A DNA stretch of 64,000 nt from Monilinia fructicola (GCA_008692225.1 VICG01000008.1:631001-695000), one strand, 5' to 3'. Counted from the first letter of the stretch, positions 48,461 through 60,424 are shown. Notes: generated from the sequence alone by a model not told the origin. A program made the numbers and translations.

Positions 48461-51400
48461 TTTTTCCCTTCCATGAATCAGGTTATTCTGAATCAACGCC
48501 ACCCCTTCACTGGCCTCGAATTGGGAGGTCTTCATTGCTCCTTGCACCATCTGATGCCTCGATAGAGGGCATCTATATGTGAATCCATGGTCATTGAGCT
48601 AAAGGTCGAAAGTTAGTATTGTTCAAGGTAGCAGATACAACGCAGCAAGAAACATAATTAGCACGTACATTACATCATCATGAGAGTAGCAAGAGCAACC
48701 CTTAAACTGACAGAGATTCCTCTCTTGTAATCGTGATGATTTGAAGGATCTAACTTTGTCGAAGTTCCTATTGAGCTTTTTAGTGATCATGAATTCAGAT
48801 GATGGAGTTGGAGAAAGACTTACCATTCTACTTGAGACAAACAGCTTCTTCTTAATCCCCCACGAAAATACTCCTATCGCCACCGTCACACTAGAGGAAA
48901 ATCTAGCATTATCCATTGAGATTACAACCATTGAATAGGTCGAATCGCTCGCTGAAAATCGATGGAAATGCAATACACATGCATTATAAATCACACACCA
49001 GAAACAAGTATCACTTCATTATTAGCCTTGCAACAACTGTCGATGTAGTTTCATTGACCATAATGGAACACTAGGATATCTGAGTGAGAATATATTTAAT
49101 ATTGAGTTCGACAAGCAACTAGAATTTCCTTGCTATGATTTCCATATCTTCTCTTTTTGCGAAAAGGATTCATTAGATATATTGCTCAATATTGAGTAGT
49201 ACCCATCTTCTATCGAGCAATTAGCAAATGCAGAGAATATACCATAGAGTGCAAGACCATACCCAAGCGGTCATCTGGTTACAATTCTAAACGATCCATG
49301 ATGAAATGTAACAGCCTGAAGATCTTACCTAGGCAAATTGTACGGCTATCATCGCAGTCTTTCCAAAAGTAAGGAACTCGAGTTTTTGCACAAGTGTTGG
49401 AAGAGACATAAGTTGAGATCTTTTCACAGGAAATACTTCGACTTATCCAGCAACTCCAACGTCGGACAGTACTCCTGACACTATATTGTAGCAGTCAAGG
49501 TCACTCAAAGTCTGATCCAGTGGCGAAACTAAAATCTAATAAGCAGTCTGAGGTGTGATGCTACAGACTTACCTGTTTCATCGCCATTTATTCTTTTCCT
49601 TTATACCGTATCAGAGCTAAGTGAAAAACACTTGTTGTCGATAAGACTTGGTGTTCTTTTATTGAACAACCACCCTCCATGAAACACAAGATGTCGCTTG
49701 ACTCAAGATAAATTAGGTAATGAATGTTTCCTCCTTGCTATGTATATTGGCTGTGGTAATCCCTAAGTCGTGTATCCTAAACAGCTCCGTCACCATTAGC
49801 AAGTGCTGCGCAGGTAGAGTAGAAGATTTACTTACAGTGGCGAGATTGTATCCTGCTCCAGGAAGCTGTAAATTGTTGCTCTTGGTTCAAGTGACTTTTG
49901 CGAATATCGATGTCGACCTGCTGCGAGGATCCTCATGTGTAGCGATGATCTAACCAGACCAAGCGCTTTTCATCAACAACGATGAGGTATTATCAAAATA
50001 GATAGGTCAGCAGGTAGCTATCACTTGATTCATCAAGTCAGCACCGTGAAAAGGATCGAAGAGTACCATAGTGTGGTTGGTTGGGATGCAAAGACAACCT
50101 CCCACTCGTTACCAAAAGTATATTTCTCTATCAGCAGACTTGAATCCTGCAGGTACAGATAAAAAGAATTGAAAGAAATAACAACACCCACACGGAAGAA
50201 AGCTCCCTGTTGATATAATCATATCGATACAATACCATGGTGTTGTTGATGATGCTGATAAAATCAGGATCAAAGATCGTTGAATTTGCAAAAAGTGAGT
50301 TGGAAAAGGCAAACCAGAAGACCAGAAAACAAACAAGGCAGAGATTTTCAAAAGCAGCTGATCATTGAAACTAGTCCCATCTGGGACGCCGAGACATATC
50401 CTCGAGGGTCTGGAGGAAAGAACTCTGTTTGCTTAGTCGACTAGTCAGTGGTTGTCCAACTGCATGATGAATGTCTGAAGTGTTTTCAAATGTTCAGTAT
50501 CTTATTGAGCATGTTTGGGTATTGTTGAGCGCACTGAGACTTTTTGTGATGTTATTCTTTAGCTCCTGAGACTTTGAGTGGTTGTTTGATCTTCTGTTGG
50601 TTTCTGAGGATGGCTGTCTTCTTTGATTGTCTTGACATGCAGCAGAATAATGAAGCCTTGGAGGCTATTTGAGAGGTATTAGCACTGGATGAGATTCATC
50701 ATATTTTTTATCCATGAAGTCTCAGCTGCTGGATTAGATAAAATTGAAGAACGCGAGGAAGGCTAGATTCAAGTAGACGGGCCATACATTTTTCTGACCC
50801 AAAGTTCTCTTGATGGGACTGTTTGATGGAACTCCTTTGGTTTCGTATTCTTCTTCTTCAAGCGACAGCTTTGGTTGATTTGTTGAAAGCGTCTGGCATA
50901 ACCTTTAGTGCTGTCATCAGTCACTCTCCGGAGAGATTGCTGCTGCATATTCGGCTGATGTTTTAACAGCTTGTAGCCCAGGAGATTATGAAAAGAGTGG
51001 CCTGAATGAGACGGTCGGCATTCTCATAGTCTCATACAACTATACAACCAAATTCGAAATCCTCCACATATGCTGTGAATTCCTTATAGTCTAATGACCC
51101 ATAACTGAGTGCTGAATCCAATTCTTTGCATTGGTTACTTGGTAATTCATGATCTCAGGTAAAATTACAAAAGGACCAAGCATATACTGTTTAATGTGCA
51201 CAAGACAATTAGAAGTCATCGCTACCCCTTAGATCTCAAGGGAGACAGGGTATGCAACAAATCACTAACATCCCAATCTTACAAACTCATCACCCTCCTT
51301 CGGGAGCTCTCTCATCTCAGAACATCCCTCTGCCAAATCTAGCAACTTCTCAATACCACCTTCAGAGTCCACTTAAATGGTTAAGACTGGAGCACACACA

Positions 51401-52742
51401 CACACACACACATATACACAAAATAACCACCCCCTCACTCCCTCCCTCTCGCCCCTGCCCAACGCCAGCCCACAACCCACAAGCCACAATCCCCCTCCAA
51501 CATCTCTCTCAGACCCCGAACCCCGCCCAGCCAGCTACTCAGACCCTCGAGGAAAGAAAGTGTTCCACTCCCACAGCTTGCGCTGTCCGCCCACTCAATC
51601 CCAATCGTCAAACCCACCACGCCACGTGTGTGATTATGAGGAATCAGATAGAACGCCCGTACCGTACCCGGTTAGGAGGATGCGGATATCGATCCTACAC
51701 ATTAACGAGGGTCGAGCCCAGCCCAGCCCAGCCCAGCCCAGCCAAGCCAAGCCAAGCCAAGCCACACCACACCGGTACGATGAGAGGTAAAAAATTGCGG
51801 AGTTCTGAAGGAGGCGCTATAAGGAGCACTACCTCTACCATTACGATTACCACTACGATTACCACTACCACTACCAAATACCAGATACACAATAATTACG
51901 AAACATCGTAAGAGAGCATGGACATGGAAAAGGGAATATTAAAATTACTTCGACGTTCTCCCTATCCTATCCTATCCTATCCCATTGCATCCCATTCCAT
52001 TCCATCCCACGCAGCCCTGCAATCCCCCCTCCCCTCAACCCACCCCGCAAAAGAAGTGAGTACATACATGCACACATGCACACATGCCCACATACCTTCA
52101 TCCCCGCACGCCCACACACAAACGAAGCAAAAGCAGGGCCAGAAGCCAAAAGATAGACACGCAACAAGGTAAAAGGGGGCAACAAAGAGCAGCGAATGCT
52201 TGCATCCCCAGAAGCGCTAGAGTCCCAGCCCAGAATAGCCTCTCCTACAGCCAGTCGAGCAGCCCATGCAATCCTAGAAAGCGCTCCGCCACAGACACAA
52301 GACCTCGGTGCTGCGGAGAAAGCACCAGGGGCGAGGAGAGCGATATCCTGTCTTGAGGATGCAGGGGGATTGCCCAATAGTATTAGGATGCCGAGGATTC
52401 GGGCTTGATCACGCGGCTCTGCTTTGAGCTAATGCATGCATACATACATGCATACATGAATAAATAGAGATGTATGTGAACAAGACTATATGAAGAAAGG
52501 AACGCCCGAGAATGTTGAATGCACAGGCTGAAGGTGATATGCCATGCGTGCCATGCAAAGCGAATGCCGAAACCGAAAACCCATTAGACGGCAACAAATG
52601 AAGACAAATGTGCCTGATTGAATGAAATGCTCCCTGATAAATATCCATCTATCCGTCATAAATCGTATCATATATCGTAAAGCCCGTCATCGACTCCTAT
52701 TCCACCAAGCGCGAGTTTGACAACCCCTGAGATCAATCCCCC
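48461..52742. other. gene-poor region with simple repeats
   Basis: No supported gene. 51.2-52.4 kb is rich in simple sequence: (CA)n at about 51396-51418, (CCCAG/CCAAG)n at 51718-51765, TACCAC/TACGAT units at about 51838-51880, (CTATC)n at 51961-51983 and CATACATG repeats at 52439-52457. The long frames there (plus 51252-51911, minus 51967-52377) are low-complexity. Confidence 0.45.
51718..51765. repeat. (CCCAG)n/(CCAAG)n microsatellite
   Basis: About ten 5-bp units: CCCAG copies followed by CCAAG copies. Confidence 0.85.
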
Positions 52743-53783
52743 CTACAAGCCGCCGACCCCACTATCCTTACTGGCAACCCTCTCCCTCTCCCTCTCTCGC
52801 TTCCTCTTGTCCACCCTTCTGATTCTCCTCTTCTGCGCAATTTCCGCATCCCAGGTCCCTGCAAACAGCTCTTCACACTCATCCTCATCTTCCGAATCAA
52901 AATGAACCCATCCTCTCGCCTCCTCTTCTTCCTTGGTCTCAACTTCCATTCCCTCACTTTTGGTCGAGTAAGCTCCGCCCTCGCCTATCGCACCCTCGCA
53001 TCTGCCTCCTTTCCCGCCATCGTATTCGTGATTATAACTTAGGTTATGCGGAAGGGTGTCGGAATCCTCATAGCACGGCACACTCACAACCCTTCTTGTC
53101 TCCAAGATGAACTTTCCAATCTTATATCTCTGACCTGCTTCCCGCGCATCTACGTATTTCCACCCGAGCAACATGTTACAAACCGCACAGTTCACATCTG
53201 CAACTACGTGATGGCCGGTCAATAACTCTCTGTTGACTGGGCGCCCGACCCTTATATTTGCGAGGTTTTTGGAGCGATCGTGGGCGGTGGGTGGAAAAGG
53301 TGGGATGACGGGGACGGGGGTGGGGGGAGGAGGGGCGACTAGATAGGCGCGTCCGTGGCGGCCGGTAAAGCCTTTCGAGACAATTTGAGAGGTATAGGAG
53401 ATATGGGTTGAGCAGGATAAACAGCGGAGGGTAGAGGGGTGGGGGCGGGTAAGGTGGGGTGAAGAGGGTGTGCGCTCGCTTCTTTGGGGGGAAATAGGGG
53501 AGTAGGCTTGGGATGTTTGTTCGTTGCTTCTATTCTCATTCTCGTTCCCCTCTGCGCCGGTTGACGAACTGTGTGTGCGCGTAAGAAAGCTATCGGAAGT
53601 AGGCGATGCGGCGGGGGTATCGTTGCAGCTACTAGTAGGCGAGTAGCTTAATCCTGGGATTGAAGTCGATGTATTGACTGACACTGCAGCGCCGGAGGTA
53701 GAAGGGAATGTTTGGCGACGGCGAAAAGGAAAGGAGAAGGAGGGAAGAAGGTACATTGGGAATGTGAGGCGTTCGGTAGACAT
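52743..53783 (-). CDS. Yippee-family zinc-binding protein with long extensions
   Basis: Single-exon 346-aa protein. The core Yippee fold (about residues 117-225) is evident: first zinc pair LRCLSCSTHI, then SKGFTGRHGRAYL, NLANIRVGRPVNRELLTG, HHVVADVNCAVCNMLLGWKY (second CxxC) and AGQRYKIGKFILE. Yippee proteins (yeast Moh1, human YPEL, cereblon core) bind one zinc through two CxxC pairs; Moh1 and YPEL5 associate with the GID/CTLH ubiquitin ligase. Usual length is about 110-140 aa. Here ~115 residues of Ser/Thr/Pro-rich sequence precede it, a Pro-rich insert (PPPPTPVPVIPPFPP) sits between the two CxxC pairs, and a ~120-residue acidic then Arg-rich tail (RRVDKRKRERERERV) follows. Start chosen at the first ATG; the N-terminal extension is low-complexity, so a later start is possible. 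Confidence 0.87.
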   Translation of the reverse strand: MSTERLTFPMYLLPSFSFPFRRRQTFPSTSGAAVSVNTSTSIPGLSYSPTSSCNDTPAASPTSDSFLTRTHSSSTGAEGNENENRSNEQTSQAYSPISPQRSERTPSSPHLTRPHPSTLRCLSCSTHISYTSQIVSKGFTGRHGRAYLVAPPPPTPVPVIPPFPPTAHDRSKNLANIRVGRPVNRELLTGHHVVADVNCAVCNMLLGWKYVDAREAGQRYKIGKFILETRRVVSVPCYEDSDTLPHNLSYNHEYDGGKGGRCEGAIGEGGAYSTKSEGMEVETKEEEEARGWVHFDSEDEDECEELFAGTWDAEIAQKRRIRRVDKRKRERERERVASKDSGVGGL

Positions 53784-56250
53784 TTCGCACGTTGTAGGAG
53801 TTAAATATTATGAGGTCGTTGTCATACGTGAGTATGTCGTACGTTTCGAGGTATTATTGTAATGTTGTCTAGAGGTTGAACATTAGAAGAGATCTGATGA
53901 ATATCTTGAATGAGCGGATGAGGAATGAATCATCAAAGCTGGAGTGAGTAGATAGACCTAAAACGGATAGCACAAAGAGTCGCGTGGGAAGGTCTCAAAG
54001 GTAAGACTCTTTGCGCAAGAGGAATGATGGCATGACACTCACTCATTCATGCACGAGATAGATATAATGCTACCTATTATTATTATTAGTATTTTGTTAA
54101 GGTTATGAAAGTCAAGGATTGGATTTGTTGACTTTACTTTAAAAACTCCGAATTATCTCAGGACAAGAGATAACATCCATGGATCGAGAGGTAAGGATAT
54201 TTGAGGGAGAAGATTGAGGTATTTTTAAACACAAATAACCCTCATACTTCATGAAAATGGGAGAGAAAGTAGTGAGTGTGGCCGAGTCGAGTTCGTAGAG
54301 TGGCATGTGAAATGATATGCCGGTCTAGCCACCGGCTTACTTAATCCAGTACTTGAGAACATTTGAATTTTGAACAAATCCCTTTTCCACTTTACTTTCC
54401 AGAATTACCTGGCTGCAGGGCTAGATACGAGGTAGTTGTCGGGTTGAGCGGAAGAGATGTGTTGTCTTGTTGCGCCGGCGATAGATTAAACAGCACAGCT
54501 AGCTAGCTAGCACGTGGCGAGAACTACCTAGTAGCTACTAGTTATCTATCTCCTGTAGCCAGGACGCCTAATACCCTTGGAAGTTGGAACTAATTATCTT
54601 CTTTCTATCTTATCGATAAGCTGATTAGAAATGAAATCCGTTGGCGTTTGCATTCCAAGCTGGAGTCGCTGGAATGGTCGGTCGTTTGAAGATCCTTTTT
54701 AGATATCTGAGATTTCCAAGTTGGTTCTACTTTGTACTTATCCGTTTTTTGGTCTGCTTCACGGAGTAACCTTGCTTCGTGATACAGTAGTAACTTTACA
54801 GTCAGTATACACAGGGGTGTTGATTCATATCCTTTGAATCTAAAATGCTTTGCATGATCTATGGAAGTGCATAGTACATACCTAATAAGTACCTAGTAAC
54901 TTACACCTGCAGGACTGTACTGTACCTACAGTTGGACCAGAAAGCTTATTGTCCTTTGCAAACTCAATGATTCATTCATTCAATGCTACTCCTACTGGCT
55001 GTACTCGGTGTACTGCCGGATAATACTGTACAGAGTAGTAAAAACCGGGGTAGTATGAACCGGAGTAGTATGAACCGGAGTAGTATGAACCGGAGTAGTA
55101 TGAACAGGAGTATGAACCGAGTAGAATGAGCCGGAGTAGTATGAACCGGAGTAGTATGAACCAGAGTAGAATGAACCGCAGCTAAAGGGAAAACACCTGG
55201 CTTCCTTTTCGTAATCGTATACTCTAGACACTCCCCCTTGTATACGAAGTGGAGGGAAAGTATCAAGACTTACAAAGAGAGTAAGAGGTAGAACAAATCA
55301 CGATGCGTTCAACATCAATGACGCTTTTGATGAAATATGGTGACATTCGAATACATAGTGTTGTGCTTTTGGATACGAAACAATCAATAAAGTTGTGTTT
55401 AAGTTGTGTTTAAGTGGTATGGTGTAATGTGTGAACCAGTGATTACGCATACAGTGAGTAGATGGATAGGTAAGATTACATACATAGTATATAAGTACTA
55501 CTGTAGGTAGTTGATTCAAGGAATTATGAGTATATATCTTGCTGTTGGGGTTGAGTATCTCCTTGGTAGTTACCTGGTAGTTATCTCTAGGTTTGCTGGT
55601 GAGATCTATGGATATCTAAGATGCATTGCATACCAATCAGGGCAATATATACTAAAATGAAGGAAGAGAAGGATTAACCTAGGCTTGAAGGGATATACAG
55701 AGTATATACATATATAATATATATATGCCCGGGAATTGATATCCTTATGGATATCATTGAAATAAATATCCAATATCAACGTGATCTTCAGGAGCTGGAT
55801 GGAGTAGCGAGTAGTTCTACCAGTATCTACGGAGTAGAATCTAGATCCATGGGTAAATAATTGAGACAACCTTGGAACACTACTTTTCCCTAATGATGAT
55901 AATAATAACAATAATAATAATAATAATAACAAGTACAGCCCTGGAGAGTAGTACAGTACTCTGTACACCGGGGCAGAACACAATTGACTTTCCATTGTTT
56001 TACCACGATAATTCTGGTGTTATGCAAGATTCACTAAAAACAAGATTTGAATCCTCTCGAAATTTCTAGTTGCTTGTACGTGAAGGCGTTTGTGTAACGT
56101 GTGTAACTTTTGTTGCTTCATAATCCATTTTGATTGGCTGTCATGACTCACGTGGCTCATTTTCTAAGCGGGGAAATTGAGTTTTGACTTTTTCGGCTTT
56201 GTTGATGTTAAAACCCATTCATTCATTCTGTTCCACAAGAAAAATACCCA

Positions 56251-56283
<33 letters not shown>

Positions 56284-56608
56284 GCCTTTCTTTCACTCTT
56301 TTAGTCACACAGATCATCATCCCATCATCAAAGTACAACGTCAAAATCCCTAAGACAACGAAAGATATAAGCAACATCACACAATAAAGGTTTCCGACTC
56401 AAAAGACTACAAGTATCCTATCATAACCCATCATCACAACCATCGCCACCATCACCACCATCACCATCATCACCATCAATACAATCAGCATCACAATTAT
56501 CACAGAAATTATTATCGCAATCGAATCATTCCACTCCTATCTCCCTCCATCTCAAATTTATTTCAATAAACACCCTTCATACCGCAAAACTGGCAATTTT
56601 CGAGAACA
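53784..56608. other. intergenic with minisatellite and antizyme leader
   Basis: No gene seen. Contains a 15-bp minisatellite (55046-55180), (AAT)n at 55896-55930, and the antizyme promoter/leader with (AGAAAG)n at 56250-56285 and (CACCAT)n at about 56443-56478. Frames over the minisatellite translate to repetitive HTTPV and are artefacts. Confidence 0.5.
55046..55180. repeat. 15-bp minisatellite (CCGGAGTAGTATGAA)n
   Basis: About nine copies; most are perfect, a few are shortened or substituted (AACAGGAGTATGAACCGAGTAG region). Confidence 0.9.
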
Positions 56609-57567
56609 ATGGCTCCAAGTATGAAAAACAGTAATAGTAGTAGTAATTGTGGCGGCGAGGTAGTTAGCTCTCAAGCCAACGTCCTCGCCAGCTGCTATAT
56701 CGTTGATTCTTCCGCTCGTCTTTCGGGATTCCATTACTCCACTACCGGCGCCGGCGGGTTGGTTTCCCCTTTTCCGCTCGAGCGAATTCCACGTTCGCTT
56801 CCTACCCATGCCATAAAATACTAACCTCTTCCAATAGGGCAAAGTGGTATCCCTGAGGTCCGCTCAGGGTCAATTTCCCCTCCGTCAAGTCCCCCTCTTG
56901 CGGCCTTGACGTCTGCCAACGAATTCGCGCTCATCAACAACTCATCAAAGAACCGAGATGCGCGAGGCAGAACTAGAAGCCGCAAAGAGGGGGCAGCGTA
57001 CGCCATCCGGGAAGAGTGTGAGAGACTCTTCTGCGAGAACATGAAATCCATTTTTCTTGGTGAAGAAGGAAATGCTAGTAATGACTCAAGCGTGATGGGT
57101 GCGGACACGTATTCAAGTCTTGACGATGATGTGGATACGCATGATTACTTTGGTAACGTCAAACCTGGCCATGCAGTTGATGCTTGGCTCGAAATATGGG
57201 ATTATACTGGGGGATGCAGTTTCCGCGGATTTGTTGGCGGAAATGGTGATGAGAAAACACTCTTTGCATTCTTCGACAAGTCGGTCATTGGAAGAGATCT
57301 GAAACAGGGGTAAGGATTATGTTCGTTGCAACCATGATTTACTTTGCTAATGGCTGTAGACTTATGGCACTCATTGAACTCGCCGATGAAGTTTTCGCCG
57401 TCTCACAAGTGGTGATTAATGTTGATCGATCAATTCCTGATGGAGATAGGTCAACATTTCTCAAGAGTCTTCGTTGGGTTGGATTCGAGTTGACCACCTT
57501 GGACATGTGGTCGCATCAACTGGATACCACGAGTGATAGATGGTTATTGATGGGATTGGAAGTCTAA
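56609..57567 (+). CDS. OAZ1: ornithine decarboxylase antizyme (+1 programmed frameshift)
   Basis: Antizyme binds ornithine decarboxylase monomers, targets them to the proteasome without ubiquitin, and blocks polyamine uptake. ORF1 is 56609-56757 joined to 56838-56856 (intron with TACTAAC branch, CAATAG acceptor) and encodes 55 aa ending Trp-Tyr-Pro before TGA at 56854-56856. ORF2 is in the +1 frame from GAG at 56855: 56855-57309 joined to 57360-57567 (donor GTAAGG, acceptor CTGTAG), 220 aa. Total about 275 aa. The C-terminal antizyme domain is clear: TLFAFFDKSVIGRDLKQG, LMALIELADEVF, RSTFLKSLRWVGFELTTLD and TSDRWLLMGLEV at the end. Expression is expected to be controlled by polyamine-stimulated frameshifting at CCC-UGA. 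A conventional gene caller would truncate or split it. The N-terminal 55 residues are Ser/Gly-rich and not conserved. Confidence 0.94.
56848..56860 (+). promoter_or_regulatory. antizyme +1 ribosomal frameshift site
   Basis: Sequence TAT CCC TGA GGT. Reading shifts +1 at CCC with UGA in the A site, so the next codon is GAG (56855-56857). UGA as the ORF1 stop is the rule for antizyme genes. GC-rich sequence follows directly; a stimulatory structure is possible but not demonstrated. Confidence 0.88.
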
Positions 57568-58569
57568 AAAGGACTTGATGGACGGATGGGAGGATCAGGG
57601 GGGGGGGGGGACAAATAGCAAGGTGCTAGGTGGATATATTCATTTGGGGCGTACGGTTGTACGAGGATTTTTCTGCAGACAAATTGTTCATTGACGGGGT
57701 TCGTGGCGTGGTACATGATTTTTCTTGACTATTACGTGGGCAGGAGGGAAACAAGCACATTGCCTGTAGGGGTATTTTTCTCTTTGGACTTGATCTTTAA
57801 TACGTTTATGGGCTGGGCACGCAATACCTTTTTCGATTCAACATAGGTTGTCAAATGTGAACGATGAGGCATGTATATATGAATATCAAGTGGAACCTTG
57901 TAAACCTCCCAAGACATCCGGAGCACATCTCCGTGTATACATACATACGTACGTCTGTTTCACCATGAGGCTCATCAGGCCAACGTTGTACCCCCCCCAT
58001 GCGTAAGCAAGTAGAAATCAAGATTTTGCGTGGCGCGCACCGTGTGTAGCGTGTGGCGAGAAGAAGAGGGGAAATGGGTATGGGTATGGGTATGGGTATG
58101 GATATGGATATGGTCAGCAAGTAAAGGCTGCTGAGCAGGAGAGGATGAACGAACGAACGAATGAATGAATGAATGAACGAACGAATGAATGAACAACCGA
58201 ATGAATGAATGAATGAACAACCGAACGAGGTAGGTTTCGGCTGGGCTTTTGGCTGGGGAGGTAGGGAGGTGGTTATGGATTTTTTTTTTTGGGGGGGGGG
58301 GGGGTTGAAGGGGGGATTTTGGGGGATTGGGGGTTATTGGAATGGTTTGTGAGTATTGAGGAAGGGGGTGATGAGGTGAAGTGGTGGTAGTGGTGATGGT
58401 GGTGGTGGAGTTGATTTCATTTGATTGATTGATTGATTGAATTGATGTATGAGTGAGTGAGTGAGTGAGTGAGTGAGTGAGTGAGAAGAGGAGGAGAGGA
58501 GGAGAGGAAAGGATGAGAGGAGGAGAGATAGTGTTTGTGTGTGTATATGTATAATTATATATGTATATA
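57568..58569. other. microsatellite-dense intergenic block
   Basis: Antizyme 3' flank, then an unusual series of simple repeats: G13 at 57599-57611, (GGTATG)n at 58076-58110, GAAC/GAAT tetranucleotides at 58149-58227, T10-G14 at about 58280-58304, (GATT)n at 58422-58440 and (GAGT)n at 58451-58484. No coding sequence; frames here are repeat artefacts. Confidence 0.6.
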
Positions 58570-58831
58570 CTTCAGCACGTTTTAAAAAAAAGGTATAGAC
58601 GAGTATAAAACTTATAATTAATTAACGAAATTTTAATATGATTTTATATAATATATATAAAATTTTAATATGATTTTAATATAATTAAATATAATTTAAA
58701 TATAATTTTAATATAATTTTAATATATATTTTATATAATTTTTATAATTTTATATAATTTAATATATAATTTTATATAATTTTATATAATTTTATATAAT
58801 TTTATATAATTTTATATATATTTTATATAAT

Positions 58832-58870
<39 letters not shown>

Positions 58871-59542
58871 TTAAGTATTTTAATATCTTTCTATAAAGTT
58901 TTTATATTATAAAGATTATTTTTAAAAGAATACTAATATTATAAAGTTTGTAATTTTAGAAAATTTTAGAATTTATTAATATAGTGATTTAAATTTAAAC
59001 GATTTGTAAACTTTAGAAACTAGAATTATAGAAAAATTAATATAAGCTTTAAAGGTTTATTAAATATTTTTTAACTTTGATATTATTTTTTATATTATTA
59101 TATATATTAATTTAAAAAAATAAAAATATTAAATTTTTAATAAAAAATATATTTATATAATCTAAATAAGCGAATTTACTTTTTTAAAAACTTATAAAAA
59201 TTTTCTTATATTTTTAATCTTATTAATATTTATTTTAAATATTAATAAATAATATTAAATTTCTAAAAATAAATTAATTAAAATTTAACTTGTATATTAT
59301 TATTTATTAAATTATTAAATATTAATATAAATCTTTAATTTTTTATTAAATTTTTAATATTTATATATTCTATTATATTATTATCTATTTAATATTAAGC
59401 TTTATAATATAAAATTTTAATAATAAATATAAAAATACTAAATCTATAATTAATTATATAAATTTTGTAAAATTATATTATAGGCTTGTTGAATAATTAT
59501 AAGTTATATTTTTGCGTATGCCTTTTTTAAAACCTATTCGAG
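58570..59542 (-). mobile_element. AT-rich MITE copy A, RIP-like, TA target duplication
   Basis: 973-bp element flanked by TA (58568-58569 and 59543-59544). Terminal inverted repeats of about 60 bp begin CTTCAGCACGTTTTAAAA (left) and CTCGAATAGGTTTTAAAA (right, reverse strand), both followed by GGCATA/GGTATA-type sequence and AACTTATAATTA. It is almost pure A+T inside, with an expanded TATATAATTTT array (about 58740-58865). Its reverse complement aligns along its length with copy B; for example ATTCGCTTATTTAGATTATA is shared exactly. No coding capacity. TA duplication suggests mobilisation by a Tc1/mariner-type transposase. Confidence 0.8.
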
Positions 59543-59630
59543 TATGTATATCTATATGTATATGTATATGTGTATATGTGTGTGTATATGTATATGTGTA
59601 TGTGTGTATATGTGTATATTTATATATGTA
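59543..59630. repeat. (TATATG/TGTG)n microsatellite between the two MITEs
   Basis: Alternating TATATG and TGTGTATA units; similar TG/TA sequence also flanks the outer ends (58534-58569 and 60425-60434), suggesting insertion into such repeats. Confidence 0.85.
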
Positions 59631-60424
59631 CTCGGGCGGGTTTTAAAAGAGGCATACGCTAAAATATAACTTATAATTATTCAACGGAACCTTAATATAA
59701 TTTTATAAGATATATAGGTATTATAGATTTAGTATTTTTATATTTACTATAAAAATTTCGTATCATAAAATCCAATATTAAATGAATAATAGTATAATAG
59801 AATATATGAATATTGAAAATTTAATGAAAAATTAGAGATTTATATTAATATTAAATAGTTTAACGAATATCATAGTTAAACTTATCAAACTTTGTTAACT
59901 AATAAAAGAAAAGCTAAATTTTAAATACATTATTTTAGAATTTTAATATCTTTATTGATATTTAAGATATATATTAATAAAATTGAAAATATAGGAAAAT
60001 TTACGAGTTTTGAAGGGGTAAATTCGCTTATTTAGATTATATAAGCATATTTTTTCATTCAAAATTTGAATTTTTTTGCTTTTCATATCAACATATATAT
60101 TAGTATAATAGATAATATTAAATTATGAAAATATTTAATGAAACTTTGAAGATTATATTATTTTTCTATGATTTTATTTTTCAAAATTTATATATTGTTG
60201 AATTTTAAGTTAATATATTAATAAATTCTTAAATTTTCTAAAATCACTAACTTTATAGTATTATTATTCTCTTAAAAATTATTCTTATAGTATTAAAACT
60301 TTATAGAAAGATGTTAAAATACTAAATCTAATATATATATAAATTATATAAGATTATATTTAAAGTTTCGTTGAATAATTATAAGTTTTATATTCGCCTA
60401 TGCCTCTTTTAAAACGCGCCCGAG
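59631..60424 (+). mobile_element. AT-rich MITE copy B, less mutated, TA target duplication
   Basis: 794-bp element flanked by TA (59629-59630, 60425-60426). Ends are near-perfect inverted repeats of about 60 bp: CTCGGGCGGGTTTTAAAAGA left and CTCGGGCGCGTTTTAAAAGA right (reverse strand), followed by GGCATA and AACTTATAATTATTCAACG. GC-containing termini are retained here but mostly turned to A/T in copy A, as expected if A suffered more C-to-T mutation. No open frame of note. The termini do not match the mimp consensus of Fusarium. Confidence 0.85.

Noticed and set aside
51252..52377. Long overlapping open frames on both strands (up to 219 codons)
   Set aside because: They lie over CA, CCCAG, CTATC and similar repeats; the translations are low-complexity and no splice or start context supports them.
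54976..55266. 96-codon minus frame with HTTPV/FILLR repeats
   Set aside because: It is a translation of the 15-bp minisatellite; adjacent frames are also open because the unit length is a multiple of three.
58570..60424. mimp-type MITE or a protein-coding transposon
   Set aside because: The termini (CTCGGGCG...) do not match the mimp terminal repeat and no transposase-like frame survives in either copy.
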